From CAIZGX01 sp046048875 (lineage in GTDB: Bacteria > Bacteroidota > Bacteroidia > Flavobacteriales_D > Sanyastnellaceae), in the NCBI GenBank assembly GCA_046048875.1, contig JBJOFG010000017.1, forward strand, positions 62,001 through 126,000: a stretch of DNA of 64,000 nucleotides, read 5' to 3'. A program made the position numbers and the translations under genes. The notes under the pieces were generated by a model, which was not told the origin of the DNA, did no database searches, and was given only the letters and a program-made list of their open reading frames with translations. Below are positions 40,399 to 47,893 of this stretch, one piece after another (position 1 is the stretch's first letter; every line of letters starts with the position of its first letter).

Positions 40399-41085
40399 TT
40401 AAATTCTTTCGAGAAGTGCTTCGAAGATTTCTCTTCCGTCGGTGTTTTCCAATTCGAAATCTGCTGCACGCTCCGGGTGAGGCATCATTCCAAATACATT
40501 CTTACCCGCATTGCAGATACCCGCAATGTTGTTCAAAGAACCGTTCGGATTGAAGTCTTCGTCAATAACCCCGTCGGCAGAACAATAGCGGAACAACACT
40601 TGGTCGTTGTCTTCAATCTGCTTCAACACATCGGCAGGTGCAAAGAAGTTCCCTTCTCCGTGAGCAATTGGAATTTTATATGCTTTTTCGCGATCTAATC
40701 CAGCCGTTAAAACCGCACTGTTCGAGGCCGCTTTCAAATGAACATTCTTGCAAATGAATTTTCTAGAGGTGTTGTGCAACAAGGCACCTGGAAGCAATTT
40801 CGCTTCGGTTAAGATTTGAAACCCGTTGCAAATTCCCATAACATATCCTCCGCGATTCGCGTGTGCTACTACTTCATCCATAATTGGAGAAAAGCGAGCA
40901 ATAGCGCCACTGCGTAGGTAATCGCCGTAGCTGAATCCGCCTGGAACAAAAACGAAATCACAACCTTGAAGGTCGCGCTCTTTGTGCCAAAGTTTTACCA
41001 CTTCTTGTCCCATGATGTTCGACATGGAATACACCAAATCTTCATCACAATTGCTACCAGGGAAAACTACGACACCGAATTTCAT
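40399..41085 (-). CDS. purQ: Phosphoribosylformylglycinamidine synthase, glutaminase subunit
   Basis: 228 aa, class I glutamine amidotransferase subunit of FGAM synthase, step four of purine synthesis. KFGVVVFPGSNCDED start, FVPGGFSYGDYLRSGAIA, nucleophile Cys86 in GICNGFQ, and the His/Glu of the triad near the C-terminus (MMPHPERA). Its presence implies a separate PurL and PurS. TACTTTTG at 41100-41107 is its -7 element. purK is also in the window (51134). Confidence 0.96.
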   Translation of the reverse strand: MKFGVVVFPGSNCDEDLVYSMSNIMGQEVVKLWHKERDLQGCDFVFVPGGFSYGDYLRSGAIARFSPIMDEVVAHANRGGYVMGICNGFQILTEAKLLPGALLHNTSRKFICKNVHLKAASNSAVLTAGLDREKAYKIPIAHGEGNFFAPADVLKQIEDNDQVLFRYCSADGVIDEDFNPNGSLNNIAGICNAGKNVFGMMPHPERAADFELENTDGREIFEALLERI

Positions 41086-41099
41086 AAAATTATTTTTTG

Positions 41100-41107
41100 C
41101 AAAAGTA
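41100..41107 (-). promoter_or_regulatory. -7 element (TACTTTTG) for purQ
   Basis: Minus-strand exact TAnnTTTG match 14 nt upstream of the ATG at 41085. Confidence 0.5.
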
Positions 41108-41118
41108 CGTCAAACTTT

Positions 41119-42123
41119 TCACCACTGAAACACAGGAATGAGTTGTGTTTGTTCAATCAATATCCAAAGGCTTATGGCCACTGATATGTAGAAAAAGACA
41201 GGTGCGAAAAGTGAGATGCGATAATTTGAATACCAGTAAGACAAACAGAAGATTAGACCCAGTCCTACGCCTTCAATAATTAGGTGGTTCAAGAATAGCC
41301 ATCCTGCGGTTACCGAGCCTAACATGGCAATACACATGAACACGATGATCCATTTCGAGTTTCGGTTTTTGTTGGTGTTTCGGTCTCCAGAAAAAATGAG
41401 CGACTGCATAGAAAACAACAACGACAAGGCACACAGCGCGTAGAAAGAAAGTTTTGAGTAGGAATGAATCATCCAATTGTCCTGCGTGTTCAGACTTATA
41501 ATTCGCTTGAACAAATAGAAATTCCAGTTATCCATAATCAGATACTGCATGCAGAAGCAATACAGAAAAGGGAAGACGAATCCCGCCACGGGCATGACGT
41601 ATTCTCTAACGTTGTATCCTCTTGTGAAGATTACAGCCACCAACAAGATGGGCAGTAGCGACAAGTATAACGGAAAGCACAACGCTGCTAATCCAAACCA
41701 AAAACCGGCGCGGAAATAAGGATCTAAAGCTGTTTTTTGACGGTACACTTCCAACAACCTATTGGCTCCTACTGTAAGGAAAATCTGCGCGAACAGAAAG
41801 GTAACGCTGTGATTCAGCAAAAAAATGACTGTAAAGAGGTTCGAGAAAATTAATGCAGGAACGAAGGTGGGACCGTTGTGAAATTCGTGTCGGTTATACA
41901 CCCAATTGAAAAGTATGGCACCCAGTGTAATGACAACCCAAGCAATGGCTGCGCCCAACCAAGGGGTGAGGACGCAAGCGAGGTTAATGATGTCGAAAGG
42001 GAATTGCTCGGGAACTTCAGGAATAACATATCCGAAAAGGCATGGAACGAAAACCAAAAGATTTACGAAAGGCAATACAAACAGGAGGTACGGTTGATTG
42101 CTTGAAAATTGCCTTAGGATCAT
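41119..42123 (-). CDS. DUF6427 polytopic membrane protein
   Basis: 334 aa with about ten hydrophobic segments. The start MILRQFSSNQPYLLFVLPFVNLLVF and the segment NRHEFHNGPTFVPALIFSNLF are typical of the DUF6427 family found in Flavobacteriia. No function known; the family is usually next to a small membrane protein, and here such a gene (42190) lies divergently upstream. Gap to purQ is 33 nt and contains the purQ promoter. Confidence 0.75.
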   Translation of the reverse strand: MILRQFSSNQPYLLFVLPFVNLLVFVPCLFGYVIPEVPEQFPFDIINLACVLTPWLGAAIAWVVITLGAILFNWVYNRHEFHNGPTFVPALIFSNLFTVIFLLNHSVTFLFAQIFLTVGANRLLEVYRQKTALDPYFRAGFWFGLAALCFPLYLSLLPILLVAVIFTRGYNVREYVMPVAGFVFPFLYCFCMQYLIMDNWNFYLFKRIISLNTQDNWMIHSYSKLSFYALCALSLLFSMQSLIFSGDRNTNKNRNSKWIIVFMCIAMLGSVTAGWLFLNHLIIEGVGLGLIFCLSYWYSNYRISLFAPVFFYISVAISLWILIEQTQLIPVFQW

Positions 42124-42189
42124 GTTATTTGAATTGAAGCAAAATTGAGGATAAATGTTCCGTTTTCAAAAGGATTGCTTAAATTCGCC

Positions 42190-42396
42190 ATGAAAAATAT
42201 TTCGAACATGAACTTACAATCTGTCCTTACACCAATCGCAGACGCATGCAAATTACTATTTGAATACGTAATGGAGCCATTGGGAAATACATTCAGTTAC
42301 ATCTGTATTGCAGGTGCGTTCTACGGAATCTACTTGTGGATTAGCATGCAAAAGCGTTACACGGCCGAAGCAAAGAAGAACGGTACGTTAATCTAA
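42190..42396 (+). CDS. Small membrane protein (DUF6341-like)
   Basis: 68 aa from the ATG at 42190 (a second ATG at 42208). One transmembrane helix, NTFSYICIAGAFYGIYLWISM, preceded by an amphipathic part (LTPIADACKLLFEYVMEPLG) and followed by a basic/polar tail (QKRYTAEAKKNGTLI). Size, layout and divergence from DUF6427 fit the DUF6341 family of Flavobacteriia, but the sequence match is by pattern only. TAAATTCG, one mismatch from the -7 consensus, lies just upstream. A hairpin with T run follows the gene, inside the 5' part of the next ORF. Confidence 0.6.
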   Translation: MKNISNMNLQSVLTPIADACKLLFEYVMEPLGNTFSYICIAGAFYGIYLWISMQKRYTAEAKKNGTLI

Positions 42397-42402
42397 AAGA
42401 TT

Positions 42403-43398
42403 TTGGCTTCGGCCTACCTAAACATATTCAAACCCCGAGGGTTCGAGCATTTTCGAATCGTTGGGGTTTTTCTTTTTTTTCTAGTTGGAAGTCGATTGTT
42501 CGCGCAATCGGAAACACGTCTCGGCTATTTCGAATTGGATCAAACACTACAGACTTCCACTGGCGAACTATCAGGAACGCTTACGGTTCCCATCTTGAAG
42601 GGAACCTTTCCGGTTGCCTTAATTATCGCGGGTTCCGGACCCACTGATCGCAACGGGAACAACGCGCAAATGAAAAACAATTCATTGCAAATGCTAGCTC
42701 ACGAGTTGGCTGCTCAGGGCATTGCGTCGCTTAGATACGACAAGCGCGGCATAGGAAAGAGCGCTTCAGCAATGATTTCCGAAGAGCTATTGCGTTTCGA
42801 GAATTATGTGGAAGATGCAGAAGATTGGGCCACTCAATTGAAGACCGATCCGCGATTTAACAAACTAATCATCATCGGACACAGCGAGGGATCGCTCATT
42901 GGAATGCTTGCCGCTGAGAAGGCCGACGCTTTCGTTTCGCTAGCGGGCGCTGGAAGACCTATTGATGTTATTTTGAAGGAGCAGCTTACTGAGCAGCTTT
43001 CAGGACAGAAAAAACTTCTTCGCGCTGCGAACGAGGGCCTTTCGAAGCTTAAAGAAGGCAAGTTGGTAGAAGACGCCCCGGTGGAACTGTTCGGCTTGTT
43101 TCGTCCTTCTGTTCAGCCCTACATAATGTCTTGGATGAAATACGATCCAGCGGTTGAGATTTCAAAATTGAAAATTCCGATTGTGATTATTCAAGGCACC
43201 ACAGACCTGCAGGTAAAAGAGCAAGATGCAAAACTACTTTTCGAAGCACATCCACTCAACTCGCGTTTAGTGATTATTGAAGACATGAATCATGTTTTGA
43301 AAATAGCACCTGAAGATAGACTGAAGAATATTGAGACGTATTCAATGCCTAATCTTCCTTTAGCACCGGAGCTCGTGAGAACTTTGGGAACTTTGTAA
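42403..43398 (+). CDS. Secreted alpha/beta hydrolase
   Basis: 331 aa as an open frame from a TTG at 42403; no ATG exists before the mature protein. A signal peptide ends FLVGSRLFAQ. Alpha/beta hydrolase core: LIIAGSGPTDRNGNN, LRYDKRGIGKS, nucleophile Ser in IIIGHSEGSLIGM, Asp region GTTDLQV, and catalytic His in DMNHVLK. Likely esterase or peptidase; substrate unknown. The hairpin at 42434-42470 lies within the signal-peptide coding part, so either the start is unusual or translation reads through a terminator-like stem. The last codons (LGTL) and stop are in array 6. Confidence 0.8.
   Translation: MASAYLNIFKPRGFEHFRIVGVFLFFLVGSRLFAQSETRLGYFELDQTLQTSTGELSGTLTVPILKGTFPVALIIAGSGPTDRNGNNAQMKNNSLQMLAHELAAQGIASLRYDKRGIGKSASAMISEELLRFENYVEDAEDWATQLKTDPRFNKLIIIGHSEGSLIGMLAAEKADAFVSLAGAGRPIDVILKEQLTEQLSGQKKLLRAANEGLSKLKEGKLVEDAPVELFGLFRPSVQPYIMSWMKYDPAVEISKLKIPIVIIQGTTDLQVKEQDAKLLFEAHPLNSRLVIIEDMNHVLKIAPEDRLKNIETYSMPNLPLAPELVRTLGTL
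42434..42480 (+). terminator. Terminator-like hairpin inside the hydrolase 5' end
   Basis: Outer stem CCCC/GGGG and inner GGTTCGA/TCGAATC stem, followed by a run of T with one C. It terminates the small membrane gene at 42396 but overlaps the hydrolase reading frame. Confidence 0.6.
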
Positions 43399-43551
43399 TT
43401 GGAACTGCGTTGTTGGAACTGCGTTGTTGAATCTTCCCCTCTCTTACCTTTTAAAAAACATTCGCGAAGCATTCGCCCAAAGGGCATTCGTTGCTTTGCA
43501 ACATTCGTGCTTGCACATTCGTTGCTTCGCAACATTAGCCTCCGGCATTCT
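43384..43551. repeat. Mini-hairpin array 6 (clearest ATTC-linked array)
   Basis: Begins in the last codons of the hydrolase gene and ends just before the glyS promoter. Hairpins: AAC-TGC-GTT twice (GTTGG linker), then GC-GAA-GC, GCCC-AAA-GGGC, GTTGC-TTT-GCAAC, GTGC-TT-GCAC, GTTGC-TTC-GCAAC and GCC-TCC-GGC, each separated by ATTC (once ATTA). Six consecutive ATTC-linked perfect hairpins. Confidence 0.9.
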
Positions 43552-43555
43552 GACT

Positions 43556-43563
43556 TATCTTTG
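43556..43563 (+). promoter_or_regulatory. -7 element (TATCTTTG) for glyS
   Basis: Exact TAnnTTTG match, 8 nt before the ATG at 43572, immediately after array 6. Confidence 0.6.
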
Positions 43564-43571
43564 CAGCCGTT

Positions 43572-45104
43572 ATGGCAGCACAAGAAGACAAATTAAAAGC
43601 GGTAATCTCGCACGCAAAGGAATACGGATTTGTATTTCCTTCCTCTGAAATTTACGATGGCCTTTCGGCCGCCTACGACTACGGTCAGTTGGGTGTTGAA
43701 TTGAAAAACAACATCAAGAACTACTGGTGGACCGCCATGACGCGCATGCACCAAAACATTGTGGGAATTGATGCTTCCATCTTCATGCATCCGACCACCT
43801 GGAAAGCAAGCGGACACGTAGATGCGTTCAACGATCCGTTGATCGATAACAAAGACAGTAAGAAACGCTACCGTGCCGATGTGTTGTTGGAAGACTACAT
43901 GGCGAAAAGCGAAGCGAAAATTACTAAAGAAATAGAGAAGGCGAAGAATCGCTTTGGCGATGCTTTCAACGAAGAGCAATTCCGTGCAACGAATCCGAAT
44001 GTCCTTCGTGCGCAAGAAAAAATAGACGGTGTGAAAACGCGCATGAAAGTGGCGTTGGAAGAAGGCGATTTAGTGGGATTGAAGCAATTGATTGAAGACT
44101 GCGAAATTGCAGATCCAGAGACTGGATCTCGCAACTGGACAGAGGTTCGTCAGTTTAACCTGATGTTTAAAACAGAGCTCGGCGCGGTAAGCGGCGATGC
44201 TGGAATTATTTATTTACGTCCAGAAACAGCACAAGGAATTTTCGTGAATTTCTTGAACGTTCAGAAGACAGGAAGAATGAAACTTCCATTCGGAATTGCA
44301 CAAATCGGAAAGGCGTTTCGCAATGAAATTATTGCACGTCAGTTCATCTTCCGCATGCGCGAATTCGAACAAATGGAGATGCAATATTTCGTGAAGCCGG
44401 GTACCGAAATGGAGTGGTACAACTACTGGAAGAACGAGCGTATTAAGTGGCACAATGCATTAGGATTGGGAGAAGACAATTACAAATTCCACGATCACTT
44501 GAAGCTGGCGCACTACGCCAATGCGGCTTGTGACATTGAGTTCAACTTCCCAATGGGATTCAAAGAGTTGGAAGGAATACATTCTCGCACTGATTTCGAT
44601 TTGAAAAAACACGAAGAATTCAGTGGAAAGAAATTGCGTTATTTCGATCCGGAAACGAACGAAAGTTTTGTTCCGTATGTCATTGAAACGTCTATTGGAT
44701 TAGACCGCATGTTCTTGGCTGTATTGTCAAGTTCATTTGTGGAAGAGAAATTGGAAGACGGAAGTGAGCGCACGGTGCTTTGCATTCCGGCAGCTTTGGC
44801 TCCAGTGAAAGTGGCGGTATTGCCGTTGGTGAAGAAAGACGGACTTCCAGAAAAAGCAAAAGAGATTGTAGATCTATTGAAGTTAGACTTCAACTTACAA
44901 TACGACGACAAAGACGCCATTGGTCGCAGATACAGAAGACAAGACGCTATTGGAACGCCTATCTGCGTAACAGTAGACAATGAAACCTTGGAAGACAATT
45001 GTGTAACCATTCGTCATCGCGACAGCATGCAACAGGAGCGCATACCAATTGCGAACTTGCATGAAGCGGTAAGGAAGGTTGTGGCGTTGAATCAGTACTT
45101 TTAA
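43572..45104 (+). CDS. glyS: Glycyl-tRNA synthetase (single-chain, dimeric type)
   Basis: 510 aa, the alpha2 class II GlyRS (glyQS type), not the alpha/beta form. Motif 1 area near SEIYDGLSAAYDYGQLGVELKNNIKNYWW, motif 2 FRNEIIARQFIFRMREFEQMEMQYF, motif 3 ETSIGLDRMFLAVL, then the anticodon-binding domain (CIPAALAPVKVAVLPLVKKDGL, DDKDAIGRRYRRQDAIGTPICVTVDNETL). It charges tRNA-Gly. It is bracketed by arrays 6 and 7; the stop codon is followed at once by array 7. Confidence 0.97.
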   Translation: MAAQEDKLKAVISHAKEYGFVFPSSEIYDGLSAAYDYGQLGVELKNNIKNYWWTAMTRMHQNIVGIDASIFMHPTTWKASGHVDAFNDPLIDNKDSKKRYRADVLLEDYMAKSEAKITKEIEKAKNRFGDAFNEEQFRATNPNVLRAQEKIDGVKTRMKVALEEGDLVGLKQLIEDCEIADPETGSRNWTEVRQFNLMFKTELGAVSGDAGIIYLRPETAQGIFVNFLNVQKTGRMKLPFGIAQIGKAFRNEIIARQFIFRMREFEQMEMQYFVKPGTEMEWYNYWKNERIKWHNALGLGEDNYKFHDHLKLAHYANAACDIEFNFPMGFKELEGIHSRTDFDLKKHEEFSGKKLRYFDPETNESFVPYVIETSIGLDRMFLAVLSSSFVEEKLEDGSERTVLCIPAALAPVKVAVLPLVKKDGLPEKAKEIVDLLKLDFNLQYDDKDAIGRRYRRQDAIGTPICVTVDNETLEDNCVTIRHRDSMQQERIPIANLHEAVRKVVALNQYF

Positions 45105-45238
45105 GCCCGAAGGGCGAATGTTGCGAGGCAACGAATGTTACGATGTAACGAATCTCTGCGAGGAATGCTTCGCGAATGTCTTGCAGACGAGGGTTTAACA
45201 ACGAAGTTCCAACAACGTAGTTATAACAACGTAGTTCC
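45105..45238. repeat. Mini-hairpin array 7
   Basis: Starts at the glyS stop and runs into the last codons of the convergent ddl gene. GAAT-linked hairpins GCCC-GAA-GGGC, GTTGC-GAG-GCAAC, GTTAC-GAT-GTAAC, GC-TTC-GC, GTCT-TGC-AGAC, then AAC-GAA-GTT and AAC-GTA-GTT (twice) with CCAAC/ATAAC linkers. This is the reverse-complement linker orientation of array 6, on the other side of the same gene. Confidence 0.9.
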
Positions 45239-46189
45239 AAGCACTGCTGAAATCAACTCCATCTTACCCATTCCCATTGCTGCCGCCTGCTGAGGAATAA
45301 TAGACGCCGCGCTGAAGCCAGGAACGGTGTTCACTTCAATCACACAAGGCTCTTCGTCGGGTAACAAGAAGTCTACGCGAATCATTCCTCCGCAATTCAA
45401 ATCGGTATAAATACGAGCCGATAATTCCTGAACACGCGCGTAGTGAAACTCACTGATCGGAGCAGGTGTAATTTCCTGACTCTTTCCTTCGTACTTCGCT
45501 TGAAAATCGAAAAATTCAGTCTCACTCACAATCTCTGTAATGGGCAACGCCGTTGGCTTTCCATTCAACATTATAACACCACAGGTGACTTCCCTTCCAG
45601 AAATAAATTCTTCCACAATAATATCCTCGTCTTCATTTCGCGCGCGAGAAATGGCTTCCATAATTCCACCTTCTTCGTTCACACGCGAAGTACCAATGGA
45701 ACTTCCTCCACAATTCGGCTTCACGAAACAAGGTAATCCTACCTTCGCAACTACTTCTGCTGCTGTAATAACTTCTTCCTTTCGAACAACAATCGAACGC
45801 GCAACACGATAGCCCATAGTGCCTAACGTGCGCGTTGTAGCTTTCTTGTTAAAGGTTAAGGCCATGTTCAACACATCGCCCGTCGTGTACTTCATTCCAA
45901 TTGTATCGAAATATCCTTGCAACAATCCGTTCTCTCCAGGCGTTCCGTGAACCATCATGAACACCGCGTCAAATGTGGTTTTCATTCCATCAATAACCAC
46001 AGAAAAATCATTTCGATCTACTGGAATTTCCACTTCATTCACCAACGCATACCAACGCTTTTCTTCAATCACAATCTGAGTGGGAGCGAATTTCGAACGA
46101 TCAATGTTCTCCATTACCATCTTCGCACTGCGCATAGACACAACAGATTCTCCACTATATCCACCACAGACTACTGCAATTTTTTTCAT
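45221..46189 (-). CDS. ddl: D-alanine--D-alanine ligase
   Basis: 322 aa, ATP-grasp enzyme that makes the D-Ala-D-Ala of peptidoglycan precursors. Start KKIAVVCGGYSGESVVSMRSA (the GGxSxE motif), FVKPNCGGSSIGTSRV, VEEFISGREVTCGVI, LNCGGMIRVDFLLPDEEPCVIEVNTVPGFSAASIIPQQAAA (Mg-binding and D-Ala sites). The C-terminal residues GTTLL and the stop codon come from the repeat array, a sign that the array reached into the gene end. Confidence 0.95.
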   Translation of the reverse strand: MKKIAVVCGGYSGESVVSMRSAKMVMENIDRSKFAPTQIVIEEKRWYALVNEVEIPVDRNDFSVVIDGMKTTFDAVFMMVHGTPGENGLLQGYFDTIGMKYTTGDVLNMALTFNKKATTRTLGTMGYRVARSIVVRKEEVITAAEVVAKVGLPCFVKPNCGGSSIGTSRVNEEGGIMEAISRARNEDEDIIVEEFISGREVTCGVIMLNGKPTALPITEIVSETEFFDFQAKYEGKSQEITPAPISEFHYARVQELSARIYTDLNCGGMIRVDFLLPDEEPCVIEVNTVPGFSAASIIPQQAAAMGMGKMELISAVLGTTLL

Positions 46190-46209
46190 GCGTTTTTGTT
46201 TTTACAAAG

Positions 46210-47310
46210 ATGACAATCTCCTTAACTTTCCAAAAATTATTTGTCGTGAAAAAATCAATTCTTTTTTCGTTCTTCTTCGCAGCTACCACTTTAGGTGTAT
46301 CTGCACAACAGTTCACCGTTGTAAAAAACAACGCTCACGGTAATGTAGAAAACCAATGCAAGACAGGAACTTGCTGGAGTTTCGCTACCACCTCATTCAT
46401 TGAATCAGAAATTATTCGTAAAGGAAATAAGCCCGTCGACCTTTCTGAAATGTACAACGTGCGATTGACCTATCCGAAGAAAGCAGAAAGCTATGTGCGA
46501 TTCCAAGGCAAACAACAATTCGGTCCAGGCGGATTAAGCCACGATGTTCTTGCCATCATTGAAGAATACGGAATTGTGCCTGAGGCAGCGTATTCAGGAT
46601 TTGTGAATGGAAGCACAACTTACGATCACGAGATTCTCGACACTAAATTGACTGATTTAGTAACGGAAGCTGTAACCAGTCCAACCAACGGGTATAAAGT
46701 AAGCATAGAGGGTATCCTTGATAATGAAATTGGAGTTGCACCAGCAGAATTCAAGTACAACGGAACTACTTATACGCCAGCTTCTTTTCGAGACGCCATG
46801 AAAATTAATCCGAAAGAATACGTGTGCTTAACTTCTTTCTCTCACCATCCATTTTATTCTTCGTTCGTGTTGGAAGTTCCAGACAACTGGTCGAAAAAAT
46901 CTTATTACAATCTTCCTCTTGACGAGTTTCAGCGCGTTGCAGATTTTGCGCTTGGAAAAGGATTTACCATCGCTTGGGATGCCGACGTGAGCGAAAAAAC
47001 TTTTGATGCAAGAAAAGGATATGCCTATGTTGATGTGTTTCAAAATGAGCCGAAAATTGATCAAGCAAAAAGACAAGAAGCGTTTGATACCTACGAAACT
47101 ACAGACGATCACTTGATGCATATCACAGGTACTGCTAAAGACGACCAAGGAAATTCTTATTATCTCGTAAAAAATTCTTGGGGGACTGAAGGCCTTGCCA
47201 ATGGCGGTTTCCAATACATTTCATCGTCATACTTCCGTTTCAAAACAGTGTGTATGATCGTTCACAAAGACGCAATTCCAAAAGAAATTGCTGTGAAATT
47301 AGGAATGTAA
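46210..47310 (+). CDS. Secreted C1 family cysteine peptidase (bleomycin-hydrolase-like)
   Basis: 366 aa from the ATG at 46210, or 354 from a GTG at 46246, which would give a cleaner signal peptide (VKKSILFSFFFAATTLGVSAQ). Papain-like catalytic Cys in QCKTGTCWSFATTSFIESE, His in DDHLMHITGTAKD, and Asn in YLVKNSWGTEG. The arrangement is that of the aminopeptidase C/bleomycin hydrolase group, here exported. Substrate unknown. The gene ends 1 nt before the stop of the convergent outer-membrane gene. Confidence 0.9.
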   Translation: MTISLTFQKLFVVKKSILFSFFFAATTLGVSAQQFTVVKNNAHGNVENQCKTGTCWSFATTSFIESEIIRKGNKPVDLSEMYNVRLTYPKKAESYVRFQGKQQFGPGGLSHDVLAIIEEYGIVPEAAYSGFVNGSTTYDHEILDTKLTDLVTEAVTSPTNGYKVSIEGILDNEIGVAPAEFKYNGTTYTPASFRDAMKINPKEYVCLTSFSHHPFYSSFVLEVPDNWSKKSYYNLPLDEFQRVADFALGKGFTIAWDADVSEKTFDARKGYAYVDVFQNEPKIDQAKRQEAFDTYETTDDHLMHITGTAKDDQGNSYYLVKNSWGTEGLANGGFQYISSSYFRFKTVCMIVHKDAIPKEIAVKLGM

Positions 47311-47311
47311 A

Positions 47312-47893
47312 TTATTTCTTTGGACTCAAAGGAATAAGTATTCCACCACGAATGATGAGCGGCCCATAAGGTGACCGCTCTTCCTCTGTAAAGTCGTACA
47401 TGATTTGAAAGTACGTTCCCAATCCATGTCCTATTCCTTGCGAAATTCCTGCACCTGCTAACAATAGTGGGAAGGTTTCGCGCGATGAACCGTTGAAAGA
47501 ATATACCGGTGCATTGACCTGATTAATCTCGGCACAAGCAAAAATTCCATTAAACAAACCTAAGCGGGCCCAGGCAATTCCGGCATAATACTGCTCTTGA
47601 TACAATCGCGTTTTGTAATACGTGAAATTAAATCCAACGCCCGCTGAAAACCTTTCAGTAATTCTGTACCCAGCAAGCGGTGTAATTGACCCGAAAAACA
47701 TTCCTGATCCGTTCGAAGAGCTCAATCCCAAACCCAATGAGCCACCAACTACTGTGCGCTCCCGATTCGTTAAGTCACTCATCTTCTCTTTTCCCTGACC
47801 CTGTGATGGAAGGGTGTTAACATAGTCGTCGGTTGGTTGAGCAATGCCCTTCAACCCGAACAACAAAAAACTTATAAGAACTAAGGCTCTCAT
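47312..47893 (-). CDS. Secreted beta-barrel-like protein
   Basis: 193 aa from the ATG at 47893, which shares one base with the stop of the upstream gene (TAATG). Signal peptide MRALVLISFLLFGLKGIAQ. The rest has alternating strands, RTVVGGSLGLGLSSSNGSGMFFGSITPLAGYRITERFSAGVGFNFTYYKTRLY, consistent with a small outer-membrane barrel ending in GPLIIRGGILIPLSPKK. No named family. It is translationally coupled to the T9SS cargo gene before it. Confidence 0.65.
   Translation of the reverse strand: MRALVLISFLLFGLKGIAQPTDDYVNTLPSQGQGKEKMSDLTNRERTVVGGSLGLGLSSSNGSGMFFGSITPLAGYRITERFSAGVGFNFTYYKTRLYQEQYYAGIAWARLGLFNGIFACAEINQVNAPVYSFNGSSRETFPLLLAGAGISQGIGHGLGTYFQIMYDFTEEERSPYGPLIIRGGILIPLSPKK

Noticed and set aside
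40344..40469. 42-residue N-terminal extension of the DUF1456 protein
   Set aside because: It translates array 5 and the end of purQ; the family begins at MTNNSIFRRIRF (40343).
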